From assembly GCA_051453625.1 (NCBI GenBank), contig JBOZIK010000001.1, forward strand, positions 111,439,851 to 111,503,850: a DNA stretch of 64,000 nt, given 5' to 3'. The translations under genes and the position numbers were made by a program. Shown here one piece after another: positions 1 to 11,819 of this stretch. How positions within the stretch are numbered: position 1 is the first letter of the stretch; each line of letters opens with the position of its first letter. The DNA is from Welwitschia mirabilis. Taxonomy: Eukaryota > Gnetophyta > Gnetopsida > Welwitschiales. A model generated the notes under the pieces. The model searched no databases and was not told where the DNA came from. It saw only the letters and a program-made list of their open reading frames with translations.

Positions 1-1544
1 TATATAGAAGTATTCATGAAATGTAGAAATATAGACTTTCTATAGGTTTCTTCTTATGTTGTATATATATTTCATTTTTGTAGACATCTACAAGCAACTT
101 TGGTGATCTTTAACCATCTTAACACTTACACACATGCAATGCTAGATTTGAGATGTTTACTGCATCAAAACTAGTTGGGTCAAAAGTTTAAACATAATCA
201 ATCACATCACTTAATTATTAATTAAATATATATTTTGGAGTTATTAGATGTTAAAATTATTTTATTAAAATAGAAAATTATAAGTATAAAATAGTGTCAT
301 GAATAAATCAACTACTATGCAAAAACATTTTTTAAGAACGATAATGTATAAATATTACAAACAAAATATGAAACAAATCCGTAGTAAAAAAGATTCAAAT
401 CACTATTGTAAGAACCATATTAATTACTACTCACTTATATGAATATGTTCATCTTTAAACTATAAATAAAAATATACATTGTATAAGATTTCATATTTAT
501 TTATCATAAGAATTTGAAATATTTCTTGAGATGCTAAAATGTAATATATAATAAAGATTTCAAATGTTAGATAGAGCTAAAGGTTAAAGATGAATTTAGA
601 TAAGAAAAAGGTAATTTTAAAATTTAGAAGTATCTATAAAAGAATATACATTATGATTGGTTGAAAAGTTTTACAAACAATAAAAGACTAGTTCCATGTA
701 TTCTAAGTAATTAACAATAAAATAAAACATGCATAAACAATCTTTATAATCACAAAAGAAATACTTTTAAAAATAAAATTCTAAAGGGTATAAATAAATA
801 CTAATGAATAAGCCTTAGTAAATCAAAAACCAAAGAAAAAAGAGAGAGATAGCCTTTGAAACTATTAGATATTGTTAAATATTTTTAATTCTACTCTTCC
901 ATAAACTATGATCCACTTAAATATTTTATGTTTTATTTATTATCTAGTTATTATTAAGACATTATAGGTAATCTTGGCCTTGAAAGCAAAATGAGGTCTT
1001 TCATCTATCCAATAGATACCTAATTGTGATTTATTTAAATTATTATAAGTTCAAAAATATATAAATTATGAATAGATAGGTCTAACAATTTATAACATAA
1101 ATTAAAAACTATGTTTCATTTATGGTCAAATTACGTTGAAAGTTTAAAACATAACTTTATCTTATTTTTCCAACACATCTTGATAAAACCATCAATACTT
1201 TGTTCACATGAGGTTAAAACTCTTTTGGACTCAAGTCATAAGGATTGAATGGAGATGTTAACAATGAGTCTAATTTTTAATTGATACTTGTTAAATAAAA
1301 CTATATTAATATATCTAGAGAATAAAATTACATATTATACTAATATTCTTAATTGTTTCTGGGAACATGAGATTTGTTATTAACTTGATGTCATTAATAT
1401 ATCTTAGTAAACAACTATATGTGTTGGAATTATAGTCTTATTCATAATTATATTGTTAAATCTTTTATTATTTATAATTAATAATATTATTTTTTAAATA
1501 AGTTAAAATTATGATTTCATAATGATTGGACCATTAATAATATA
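1..1544. other. AT-rich stretch, nothing recognised
   Basis: I find no coding motif, LTR pair or tandem repeat here. It lies just beyond the decayed end of the LINE relic that starts near 1,545 and may include more of it that I cannot align by eye. Confidence 0.5.
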
Positions 1545-2990
1545 GCTATATTAGCTTTAGAATACTCTTGATTTCAATTTCTACCCTTTGCTCCAAGTAG
1601 CTTGTATCATTCTAAATAGTTTTTAAAAGTATAACAATTCATTCTTAAAAAAAATAACAAAAAGGAATAAAATGAAAGATAAAAAACAAAGAAAGAGATA
1701 AACTACAATCCTAAGGGATAGAGGAAAAAAGAAAGATGAAATCATATAAGCATATTACAGTTAATTACTAAAAACCTTCATCATTAAAGACTATTTAAGA
1801 AGAAGGGAAAAAAAGTAAAGGTTTGCAAATAATATTATTACATTTTAGAATATGCTTTCTTTTTAAAATTTTAAAATATCCTTTTATTAGTTAATAATTA
1901 AGTTATAAATAAATTGAATATGAGAATTTTTTCTTCTACATAGTATTAATCATTCCTTTTCTAAAGTTACCATAATACATGAGAAATAAAATGATAAAAA
2001 AAATACTCACCTTTTATTACTTATCAGTTAATGCTTTTATTTAGTAGTCTTGAACATTACTTAGAAGAATCACTCTTTTCATTAAAATATGAAAATCAGA
2101 AACTCTTGTTGTATGTGTATAATGAAGAAGATAGTGTCTAAAGGATTATTCTTTATTTTTATAAAAGTAACAATTATTTGTAATTTTATAACCACAGTTT
2201 TATAAATCCTAGAAAAATTAATTTATTCCATTATGCTAGAGGGAGAAAAAGAATTTTATCTTTGACTTTGAACATCTAATTATTTCCTTGTCTAAAGGAT
2301 AAATTCAAAGAGTATTATAGGATTCTAAAATTTGAAATTACCTTTTTTGTACTATTATTAATTTTTATAAATATCTAAAAGCATATAATTTTCTACTTAA
2401 TATCTTGAATTGTTCCAATCATTTAAAATTATATAGCCTTTAAAATATATGGACCTATAAAGAAATTCTCATAATAACTTAACTATGTAGAATTTAAGAT
2501 TTAAATCCATAAAATATTTAGCATTTAACATTTAAACCATTTTCATTCTATATGTATAATAACTAAACTATTCTAGCTAATAGAAAAGTCTTAAGTTATG
2601 AAGTATTTTTAAAACAAATACACCTTTGTCACATGATTAATACATATAACTTTAACTTTTTAAATGAATACACTTCTTACCATTTATGTTTTCTTTAAAG
2701 AATTTTCTTTTCAATGTTTTTATGTACTTAGCAATCCTTTGGAGTCTTTAAATAAATCAATAAGAATTAAATAAACTTCAAATAAGCTAAGATTTTTTTT
2801 AAAAATAATTTACCTTTTCATCCTACTAATATAAAATATAAAAGTTTCATCCACATATTAAATACAAGTTAATTTAGAAGTAGCTTCTATAAATTCAATG
2901 ATAAATAAATAGTTATCTTTTTGAATATTATCTAATGTTACTTTTAAAAATTTAACCAGAAAGAAGAAACAAAAATGATGATAGACTATA
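1545..2990 (-). mobile_element. L1-type LINE relic A, RT and post-RT region
   Basis: This is a heavily decayed fragment of a plant L1-type LINE ORF2, read on the minus strand. It aligns through its length with the better preserved LINE B at 5,780-7,450, for example at 2,090-2,170 versus 6,365-6,430 and at 2,560-2,620 versus 6,790-6,850. The reverse transcriptase catalytic box, normally Y/F-A-D-D, is readable as YVDET at 2,843-2,857, so the second catalytic aspartate is replaced by glutamate. Stop codons and frameshifts are everywhere, so no protein is made. The fragment ends abruptly near 2,985, upstream of the catalytic box, where a separate LINE 3' end is attached. Family assignment is by motif reading and alignment to LINE B, not by a search. 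Confidence 0.72.
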
Positions 2991-3035
2991 ACATTTCTTT
3001 TTGAAAACTTGAAATTTTTTCATAGAGTTTTTTGG

Positions 3036-3322
3036 ATTATTAACTAAAATTTTATTAATTACTTAAAAAACAAAATAACATTAGGTTCAGAAAACCCATT
3101 TGAATCTCTCAAAATACAATCATAGATCCTAAAGTCTTACTATAACCAACATCAGAGAACAATCAGACTCACCTCCTAGGAAGGGTATTTTAAAAGCCCT
3201 ACATCATATGCTCAGTAAGGACAAACAAACAGCCTATCAAACAAACATCAAAACATAGTAGGTACACAGATTAGAGCAACCACATCAAACTATCTCTATT
3301 CAACAAACAAAAAATCCAAAAG
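3036..3322 (-). mobile_element. LINE 3' end (3' UTR), copy 1
   Basis: This block is a close copy of 8,936-9,222, with long shared runs such as the segment around the CACCTCCTAGGAAGGGTATT motif. In LINE C that sequence follows the ORF2 C-terminus, so it is the 3' untranslated end of an L1-type LINE lying on the minus strand. The left edge has a short T-run at 3,026-3,031, which would be the remains of the poly(A) tail. The right side is cut by an assembly gap at 3,323, so the coding part is lost. Confidence 0.75.
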
Positions 3323-3422
3323 NNNNNNNNNNNNNNNNNNNNNNNNNNNNNNNNNNNNNNNNNNNNNNNNNNNNNNNNNNNNNNNNNNNNNNNNNNNNNN
3401 NNNNNNNNNNNNNNNNNNNNNN
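3323..3422. other. Assembly gap (100 N)
   Basis: A run of exactly 100 N, probably a placeholder of unknown true length. The sequence to its left is a LINE 3' end, and the sequence to its right is not LINE-like, so something is missing or misjoined here. Confidence 0.95.
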
Positions 3423-3635
3423 GCCCTAACTTAATTGGCTGATTTCCACAAAGCCAGAACTAATCTAGAGTGTCTTGAGGATTCTTTCCTTTGAATTGCT
3501 TGAATTAAAAAGAAGGGTTAAGTTTACCTGACACCCTAGATCTGGGGCTTTAAGAAAAACAAAGTGAATTCTTGATAGTTTGGAGTAGTTCCTAGACTAA
3601 ATAAAATATTGATCAACTAGCTCTTTGCCTAATCC
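3423..3635. other. Flank of the CpG-containing ORF, nothing coding recognised
   Basis: This region has moderate GC content and lies between the gap and the ORF at 3,636-3,992. On the minus strand it would be the 3' flank of that ORF. Several stops interrupt all frames. Confidence 0.4.
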
Positions 3636-3992
3636 TCATGGGGGCGAGAGCATCTTTTCACTGATGTGCCCACTTGGCAACTTCGGAATCCCACCAAGGA
3701 AGAAGTGAAGCACTTCATGTTGCCCTCGACTTTTAAAAGGAATACATTCTCCACCTGTAGGGATCTCCAAAAGCCTGGAAATGGAATCTTCAGTTATCTC
3801 AATAGGGATTCTTCTATAAGTTACGCGGATTTCTCTCCATCGTCTATAAAAGGGGGCGATGTCAGCCCCCTTTTCTCTCCTAAGCTTATGCAGGAGGGTT
3901 TTCCATCCGACATCCTGCACTTTTTCCCATAGGGTAGGGAAACCTTCAAAGAGGCCAGGGTCAGAAGGCTCGAAAGTAAGTGTAGCTTCCAT
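3636..3992 (-). CDS. 118-residue ORF of foreign base composition, possible plant transposon-protein domain
   Basis: This is an uninterrupted minus-strand ORF of 118 codons, the cleanest one in the window. It begins MEATLTFEPSDPGLFEGF and contains FYRRWREIRVTYRRIPIEI followed by a segment reading TEDSISRLLEIPTGGE. The pattern of an FY segment, then a V/R-rich strand, then a short helix ending in a LLxIP motif, resembles the poorly characterised domain often annotated as a putative plant transposon protein. That comparison is from memory and tentative. Unlike its surroundings it keeps about nine CpG dinucleotides and is near 45-50% GC by eye. A TATA-like element lies about 45 bp before the ATG. 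The protein is far shorter than a complete retroelement protein and ends at a stop after MLSPP, so it may be a truncated relic or the first exon of something larger. Function unknown. Confidence 0.5.
   Translation of the reverse strand: MEATLTFEPSDPGLFEGFPTLWEKVQDVGWKTLLHKLRREKGADIAPFYRRWREIRVTYRRIPIEITEDSISRLLEIPTGGECIPFKSRGQHEVLHFFLGGIPKLPSGHISEKMLSPP
3848..3874. other. Perfect 10-bp stem hairpin inside the 3,636-3,992 ORF
   Basis: The arms AAAAGGGGGC (3,848-3,857) and GCCCCCTTTT (3,865-3,874) are perfect complements around the 7-nt loop GATGTCA. The left arm overlaps CTATAAAAGG, which also reads as a plus-strand TATA consensus. It sits in coding sequence, so a coincidence with codons is possible. 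Confidence 0.6.
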
Positions 3993-4034
3993 TACAAGTC
4001 TGATTTAAAAATGATAGTGTTTGATCCTCCTTGA

Positions 4035-4045
4035 AATATTTATAG
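4035..4045 (-). promoter_or_regulatory. TATA-like element before the 3,636-3,992 ORF
   Basis: On the minus strand this reads CTATAAATATT, about 45 bp before the ATG at 3,992. A start site 25-30 bp downstream would leave a very short 5' leader. AT-rich sequence gives many chance matches, so this is suggestive only. Confidence 0.3.
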
Positions 4046-4049
4046 GAAA

Positions 4050-5185
4050 AGGTAAAGGGGTGTTATTGAAAATCAGATCATTTCTGATTTTTCAAATCTA
4101 CTAATAAGTTAAACGAATTCCATCCATCAATTGTATGTCAGAGATGTTACAGGTTTGGTAGTACTTCTTCATAATGGAAATTAAAGCTATGCTCCAAGTG
4201 CATTAATGAAACTAGTGTTGTGCTTCAGGACTTGATTGACAGATAGGATAGTTTGTTTCCACTTGAAATCCTCTCTTAAGTAAGTGATCTCTGGCTATAA
4301 CTCTATGATTCTCTTTTAACCAATAAAAAAATTTAATTTTTTCTAGAAATTTGACTCTTTTTTATTATTTCTTATATGAGTCATTTTCCACATATTTCTT
4401 TAATAGACTCTGTTTGGTTGAATTAGACTGATAGATGTTTAATTCTAGAAGTTGTTGTCGAGCTTTACTCTCCATGATTAGTGATTAAATTTTTGTATTT
4501 GTAATTGACCATGTCACACCAAGGTTATCCTCCTTCATGTAGTCTTTTTAAGATCTTGTGAGCTCTATGTAACTTAATTACTTATTTATACTTTTACATA
4601 ATTTTTTACACCTACAAAAACATAAAAACAAATGGATTTCTACTAATATTTAAATTTGAAAGAATTTATTTGATATAAACCTGTTCACTCTTATATAAAA
4701 TACCAAGTTAACTAAGTACCTTAACTTCCACATAACTAATTTAGTATTTATAAATTAGAGCAAAGAAAGTATACAAAATTTTCAATATATGTTATTAGAA
4801 AAGTTTGAGATGTAGAAGAAGTAGTAGTTGTAAAGACTTCAAATATATCTACAAAAATAATTTATAAAAACATACTTACATAACTAATATAAAAACCATT
4901 TATTCTTGAAAATATATCATATTAAGAAAAAGGATGTTAATGTAATATAATATTATGAAGTAAAGTGTAAATTGCAATATCTATCTAATAGCAAGCTAGA
5001 TGTATATTACGTTATAAATACTTTTCTCACATTCTTATACAACAAAAAATTGATTCATATTAAAGATGTAGTATAGTTATTATTATATGTATCGATATAA
5101 AGACGTAATATTAAAAAAGTTGATTCATCTTGTGATATTAAAAATGTGGTATACTTATTCATGGATTTTTAAACATGCAATGATT
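4050..5185. other. AT-rich spacer with a degenerate short duplication
   Basis: I see no coding motif. Around 5,040-5,170 a segment with the words TTGATTCAT, ATTAAA and atGTaGTATA occurs twice in imperfect form, about 85 bp apart. The rest is featureless. Confidence 0.4.
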
Positions 5186-5189
5186 TAGA

Positions 5190-5570
5190 TTAGGTTAATA
5201 ACTGAGGTGGTCTAAGATTGGTTATATTATATTCTCAAAAATATTTTAACATTTTATGGTGTAGTGAAATGTAGAATTATGTATTTCATTTAAGTGTGAA
5301 GACTGCATATAATGCTATAGATAAAACTATGAGATACATACTGTGGTTGATAAATATTGTCAAAGCCATAGAACTCCATTTGAAATTATGAGTGCTTAAA
5401 TATTATGTTAATAATACTATATGTAGATTTCTAAAAATTCCATACATGGTAAGAAAATAAAGCACTTAAACAGGGCTTTACATGCCATAAGGGAATATGC
5501 AAAAAGTGATATAATTGAATATGTCAAGTCTCAATAAAATCTAACTACTTAAGTTACTAAGACATTGATC
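5190..5570 (+). mobile_element. Ty1/copia RNase H C-terminal remnant
   Basis: In the plus strand the sequence around 5,450-5,560 reads HGKKIKHLNRALHAIREY and then IIEYVKSQ, a stop, NLTT, a stop, VTKTLIKRKV. This follows the end of copia RNase H, normally YNGKSRHI, then a R/H-rich helix, then xxVKSxxNLADPLTKGL. Earlier (about 5,290-5,370) TAYNAIDKTMRYILWLINI corresponds to the EAEYxAxxxAxxExxWLRxxL helix. Stops replace glutamine and alanine codons, and RT and integrase are absent. It is a 3' terminal scrap of a copia element. 5,571-5,779 may include part of its 3' LTR but shows no clear boundary. Confidence 0.7.
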
Positions 5571-5779
5571 AAGAGGAAAGTCAAGAATCTATATTGCATC
5601 TAAAGTCAAAGAATAAAATAAGACAAAGTGTTAGTAATATTGTATTCATCATATCATTATGTATATGGCATCTCTACTATTTATGGTGTACTATATATTT
5701 TGAGCATTGATTCAGATGAAAAAAATGTAATTAGTTGTTTTTGTTTTTCTTAATAGACGAAGTTAAAAATATAGTTCTA

Positions 5780-8700
5780 TGACAATCAATGCACCACTAA
5801 TCATAAGACTGTTAGCTCTTAAAAACAAGAACTATGTTAAATAAAAAATAATGTTGCTTCAATTTCTTTTCTTGGATTCTAGGAAACTACTTTCTACATG
5901 AAAATTTTTAGAAACTAAAAGGCTTCGTCCTTAAAAGAAAAAAAACATAATTCTTAAGGATATAGAAAATAGTAAAGGTGAGATCATCTTAATATGATAA
6001 AAACCTAGTTATTAGACTCCTTTAGCATGAAAGAGTAGCAAAGAATGAAGAGATGTGAAAATTATGACATGAAAATAATAATGTTACATGGAAAAGTATA
6101 ATACCTTTTTAAATTTTTAAACTTATCTTCCATTTATCAATAACTGAATTACGAAAAATAATTAAGGAATTATTTACCTCTAAACTTACACTCTTTTCAA
6201 ACCTGTCATGCACATGAGGTAACAAATTACGAAAAGCAATATTCATATCTCATAGACATGTAGGCTAATGCCATTATTTAGAGAACTATTTAATCTCATC
6301 TAAAAGAATAATATGTCACTTTGCCCTTAAAAAACAAAATCCCAAACTTTTCTTATTCACATTATAATGAAGAAAACAATGTCTACATGATTCTTCTTTA
6401 TTTTCACAAAAGTAACATTAATTTGTAATTACCTAATCACATTTTTGAAAATTCTCTATAAAAGGTGTGTTATTTAATTATGCTAAAGAAAAAACGATGT
6501 ATATCTTTGAGCTAATTCCATTTTTTAAAAGAATTTAATCACTTCCCTATCCAAATAATAACTTTAAAAAGTATAATAAGATTTTGAAGCTTTAAAATTA
6601 TCTTTACCTTGTTGTTTTTAATTTTCATGGACATCTGAATGCATACAATTATTTATCTAATATTTTAATTTTTTCAAATCATTGCAAATTATAGAGCTTT
6701 CAATAATATATGGGCCTTCAAATAAGTTTTTAGAATGACTTACATATTTAGCCTTTAATACATGAAGTCATTTTTCATTCTTCGTATGTAACCACTAAAC
6801 TATTTTAGCTAAGAAGAAAAGATTTAGCTCATGAAGTATTTTTAAATCAAAACTTCGTTTACCCATTATTTGCATACAAAAATCCTAATTTTTTGAGGAA
6901 ATACACTTTTTACCATCAGTTCTTTTCTATTCTTTTTTTTTTCCGACTTTTCATGCTTGCCAATTTTTGGGGTCTAGAAAGAAGACATTAAATAAGTTAG
7001 TAAGGAGCAAATGCAACTTTTATTGAGTTGACGTATTTCTACAAAATAAATATATTTACCTTTCCATCCTATTAATCTTTTTGTCATTTCCTCAAGAACA
7101 TTGCTTCATAGTTCTTTCTTTACTCTTCCTATAGAAAGAGGAATACCTAAATAGTTTTCAAGTAAGCTATCAGTTTTACAATTCAAAATTGCTTACATTT
7201 CCTAGATTTGTCTCTTATAAGCCACATTTTTTTTGAATATTAATATTTAAACTACAGGTTTTAGAAAACATTTTTGAAATTTATTAAATAATTTTAAAGT
7301 TCTTTATTTTCTTTATATAAAATATAAAAGTATTATCCACATGTTAAACATAAGTTAAATTAGGGATACATTTTACAATTTTAATGGCTATCAAAGCATT
7401 ACTAAAATTTTAATAGTAAGAAAAGGAAAAAGAATGCAATAAGCTACCTCCTCACCCACTTCCATTTTTACTTATAAAATATCCATGCAAATCATCATTT
7501 GATAAAATAGAAATATGTGAAGACATATAACTAGCTTTTACTAATTTTTACCACCATTTCAAAGAATTAAAATTTTTAATTATTAATTTAAAAGAATATG
7601 AATTTACTTTATTGTATGCTTCATTCATATCTAACTTTAATGTCATGTTAGTTTTTTCTATTTATAGTAAAGTGAAAGAGATCTTGAATCAAAATTACTT
7701 AATCTAAAATATGTGTTTCCTATATAAATCCTTCTTGTGAATATGAAACTACAACTAGAAGAATGATTTTCAATTTTTCTATAAGAACTTTTAACATTAT
7801 TTTACAAATAATATTACATAAGTTTAATGCTTAAAAATCTAATATATTATCAATATCTTATTTGGAAATTAAAGTTTTCAAAGAAAAAGAAAATACTCTT
7901 AAACTTTATTCCAAATTTTAAAACTCCAAAAAGGCAGGTAAGATATCATCCTTAACAAAACCTTTAATAGTGTTGGAAATAATCAATAGGAAAACCATCC
8001 AGAGACTTATTAGACTTCTTTTTAAATAAAGCTTTCCTTCCCCCCATGAAACTGTAATTCCACATATCTCAAATATCTATTTAATTTCGAAAACCTTATT
8101 AATGTTATCCAAATTTATTTAGTTGAGACTCCTAACAAATTCCTATAGTATTCCATAAAAATTTTATCCATACTATCAATACCATAAACATTTCAATTTC
8201 TTCATCTTTAAGAGAACAGATTAGCCTAGAGGTTTCTTACTTTATAATTGACATGTAAAAATTTTTAGAATTTTTATCATATTCTTTGCCACTGAATTTT
8301 TACCCTTTATAACTAGTAATATTACTTCTTTTTTTGTAAAATATAAATATTCTAAAGCATTTTCCCCCCTTTATTATCTAAATCATCTATTCATCCATCT
8401 TTTTGAAGCTCTTCTTGAAGTTGTTGGATTTGATTAATTAAATCACTCTTTTGATTTTTCCAATGTAACATATAAGAGACATAATATGATTTTATGTGTT
8501 CTTTTATATTAATTAACTTCTATTATTGTTAAAATTACTTTGGATCCTTATCCTTAGTCTTCCATCATTCTTGAAAATTTTGAATTTCAAACTAGAAAAT
8601 CTAAACCAACCATTCATCCATCTAAAAAAATTGATCCTTATTTTGATTAGTATCACTTTGGGGAAAAAAATCTAATAATCTAAACTAATATGAGTAAACA

Positions 8701-8905
8701 TTTGATTCTAAGAGGCTTAAAAAGCTAAAGACAACAAACATTCATAAGGAATTTATCTAGCTTTTCAAGAGTAAAATTAGAACTAAATTTTGTATTATTC
8801 TAAGCATAAATATAATTTTCATTGGGATTTCCATCAAGCCATAATTATCTATACATCATTTAAAATTTTCTATTTTTTAAGAAAACCAAGAATTCCTATT
8901 AACTT
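5780..8905 (-). mobile_element. L1-type LINE relic B (endonuclease, RT, linker)
   Basis: This is the best preserved LINE body in the window, read from high to low coordinates. 8,560-8,900 carries the end of the endonuclease domain (DNYGLMEIPMK, then KLDKFLMN). 8,130-8,150 reads FMEYYRNLLGVST, the LLG motif before the RT. Near 8,000-8,040 KSNKSLDGFPIDYF matches the KSPGPDGF motif. The RT catalytic box is HVDNTFIFY near 7,321-7,345, where the canonical form is YADDTLIFC. YLGIPLSIGR lies at 7,129-7,158 and is followed by WKGKY and, near 6,960-7,020, a segment ending LLTYLMSSF. About 6,790-6,860 reads ILHELNLFFLAKIV. All are standard plant L1 ORF2 landmarks. Both catalytic positions are damaged (A to V, D to N) and stops are frequent, so it is inactive. 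The zinc-finger C-terminus and 3' UTR are not present at its 3' side. Confidence 0.82.
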
Positions 8906-8929
8906 TTCTCATATTCATGAAGAACAACA

Positions 8930-9990
8930 TTTTTTTTAATTAACTAAAATTTTACTAATTACTAAAAAAATAAAACAACATCAAATTCAGGTAACCCATC
9001 TAAATCTCTTAAAATACAATTATAGATCCTAAAGTCCTACTATAACCAACATCAGAGAACAATCAAACTCACCTCCTAGGAAGGGTATTCTGAAAGCCCT
9101 ACATCATATGCTCAATAAGGACAAACAAACAACCTATTAAACAAACATCAAAACACAGCAGTTACACAGACTAGAGCAAGTACATCAAACTATCGCTCTT
9201 CAACAAACAGAAAATTCAAAAGCATTTAATAGTTAAGATCATTTACTAGCTTTAAAATAGGAGGAATCTAGTATGCTTGAAGACAAATATTAAGTAAGAT
9301 GTTCCTGCATAAGATCTCAACACTTTGCATTCTCTCTTGGAAAATTCTCTAATTTCTCTTACACCAAAGGGCATAAACTATTTTAGCAGCTACTAATTTG
9401 AGCAACCTGGCTCTTAAAGACTTTCCTTTACTATGCTTACACAATCAAATTATTTCATAATCCTAGGTCTGACTTTGCTTAAGAAGCCTAGCTATTTTAA
9501 CATGTTCTGCCAGAAAACATCTGAGAATGGGTAAGCAAAGAATAAATGAGTACAAAACTCATCTCTATGCTTATTTAGTACACATAAAGGATTGAAAATC
9601 ATTCCCCAACTTCTAATCCTGTCAATAGTACTCAATAGTCTAAGCAAAGTAAGCCACAAGAAGAAACTAGCTTTTGGTCTTGCAAAATTACCATTTGTAA
9701 GACATTTTCAAGGAATAGCTATTCTTTCAATTTTAAGGCTTTTAAACAAATTTTTAATTAAGAGCTTTTCACCAATACAAAGACTTTACCAGTCAGATAA
9801 ACCCCTTGCACAATCTCCCTTGCTTGGAAAATCTTCTTGACCATCTAAGAAGCCTATGTAGGAATCTAAACTTGGAAATACCATTCTTGTAACTAAAGTA
9901 TCAATGCAAATAATTTAATAAAATACAAAGATATAAAAATATGTAATAATATTTTTCTACCCTAGTTAAGAAAAAACCAAAATCTTTAAT
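8930..9990 (-). mobile_element. L1-type LINE relic C: zf-RVT, C-terminus and 3' UTR
   Basis: On the minus strand from about 9,840 down, KKIFQAREIVQGVYLTGKVF is followed by a W and then STIDRIRSWGM at about 9,600-9,640. A zinc-binding RT-associated domain follows at about 9,490-9,590 (LCVL..KHRDE, then HLFFAYPFSDVFW). The ORF2 C-terminus, KLVAAKIVYALWCKRN, is at about 9,335-9,400. The 3' UTR (8,936-9,222) is GT-rich on the coding strand and is duplicated at 3,036-3,322. A T-run at 8,930-8,938 fits the poly(A) tail. One zinc ligand cysteine reads as L in CVL and another as A in FFAYPF, and stops interrupt the frame. The piece abuts LINE B at its left edge. Confidence 0.82.
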
Positions 9991-10029
9991 TACTACTTTA
10001 ACATAATAATCACTCACTCTATCATACAC

Positions 10030-10570
10030 TAAAACGATATAAAAAGGTATAATAAGCTTATTTATACCCTATATTTAAAAAAAAAAATCATCAAATTACT
10101 ACTTTAAGATAATATTAATTCACTTCATTATATACTTTGCTTATATTTAGTTTGAATGCTTTAATATGTTCTTTTCCATTTTCTAGTAAAAAGGAAGAAC
10201 ATGTAAGTTAAAATTACTTAATTCAAAACATATGTTTCCTTTACAAATACTCTTTCGAATCTAAAATAAAAAATAGAATAACAATTTTCAATCATTCTAT
10301 ATGAATTTTTGATTTATTAATAACATTACATAAGCTTATTAGTACAAAATCTCATATGTTATTAACATCTATTTTCTTTGGAATTAAAGACATTCAAATA
10401 GAATAAAAATCCTTCAAAACTTATCTTGAATTTCAAAATTTTAAAAAATTATAAAATATTATTCTTAAAAACATCCCAATAATCTTGAAAAATTGATAAG
10501 AAAACCATCTAGAATTTAAGGCTAATTAGGCTACATTTTAGATAAATCCTTTTCTGTAGGCATGAAGGAG
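10030..10570 (-). mobile_element. LINE RT fragment upstream of relic C
   Basis: This segment aligns with 7,540-8,050 of LINE B, for instance 10,500-10,560 with 7,985-8,045 (AGAAAACCATC versus GGAAAACCATC, then the same spacing to a CATGAA word). It covers the RT region around the KSPGPDGF motif. With 8,930-9,990 it may form one element with the RT centre deleted, or it may be a separate insertion. I cannot decide by eye. Confidence 0.65.
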
Positions 10571-11815
10571 TAGGAAATCCGACCTCAAAAATACATTATA
10601 TAGGAAAATAAAAATCCATAAAAAATATGAGTAATAAATCACTTAAAAGATTAATAGATAAAATAATTTATGAGACAACACAACTACAGAGAAGAAAAAA
10701 AGAGATTACAATGACTATTAAAGAAAAATTTAAAACATTAATTTGCTAATAAGTGATGATTTTGATATTTTGACTTTAAAGACATAGTAGAGTTATTATG
10801 GATCTACCTACTAATAAGACCTATTAAAGGATAAACTTATGAAGGAGCGTTCCTTATTGAAACATTATAAGTCTAAGGGTGAAAATGTTATAAAAAATAG
10901 TGAACCTCTAACTATACCTTGTTTACATAAGGACAAATGTGAAATAAAATAAAATAAATAATACTAGTTTTATCATACATATCAAAAAGAAAATTTATAA
11001 ATAGGTTTTATTAAATTGCAAGTTACACATGCATTTCCAAATGAACTAAAGAATGCAAGGCCTAATGATCTACTAAATAAAAACATGGAAATCACTAAAA
11101 TTAGAGATAATTTCAATAAATAGTATCTACAAATTAACAAAAAGATGTAGGAAAGTACAAAAAGCTTAACTTCATTCATTCCTAGAAAGTAGATAGTGGA
11201 GGAAAAAAATGCAAGAGAATATCCTCTTAGCCATACACTAGACAAACTAGGTTTAATACTACTAAATGACATAAATAGTTTTTAAAATAAAGCCTTTGAA
11301 ACATTAGATACCAAAGAAAGCTTTTAATCTTTGAAAGGATTAAAATATTTCAAAGCTAATACAGCAAAGAGATTCATTAGTGAGATTGGTTTTAAACATG
11401 TTATTTTTATTTATATATAGAGCTAATATTAGTATTTGTTATCAACAAATAGTAGGATTTCACTAAAGAAAAAGTAATCATAGGTAAGTGATCTTTCTAG
11501 AATAAGTCTTCTATACATGAGATGGAGTAGGTAAAGAAAGATCGTTCCTCCCCTTCTCCTTCATTTAGTGTAATAGGAACATGAGATAAAGTAGGTAAAG
11601 GAAGATCTTTCCTCTTTTACTAGGATTATGAAGTTCAAGAATAATATTATTCTTGAGTATTCATTTATAAAAATAAAAATTATCCACTAAAGATGTAAAT
11701 TCAACATAAAAGTTCAACCATATGAAAATAAACTCCTTGTGAGAAAACATTACACTACTGAAGGAATAAGCAAATTCTTCTTCCTTATTAGAAGAAGGAA
11801 TGGCTCCATAATCAT
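10571..11815. other. Spacer with one short tandem duplication
   Basis: No gene recognised. At 11,518-11,620 a unit of the form GAGATGGAGTAGGTAAAG, then AAGATCGTTCC, occurs twice about 60 bp apart with several substitutions. The longest open frame here (96 codons, minus, 10,982-11,272) encodes a low-complexity hydrophobic string and looks like chance. Confidence 0.35.
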
Positions 11816-11819
11816 CAAG

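Noticed and set aside
3666-3932. An 88-residue plus-strand frame opposite the 118-codon ORF
   Set aside because: It is the antisense shadow of the minus-strand ORF, whose residue pattern is more protein-like.
9592-9840. A plus-strand frame of 82 residues
   Set aside because: Antisense to the LINE C coding region, whose minus-strand motifs are clear.
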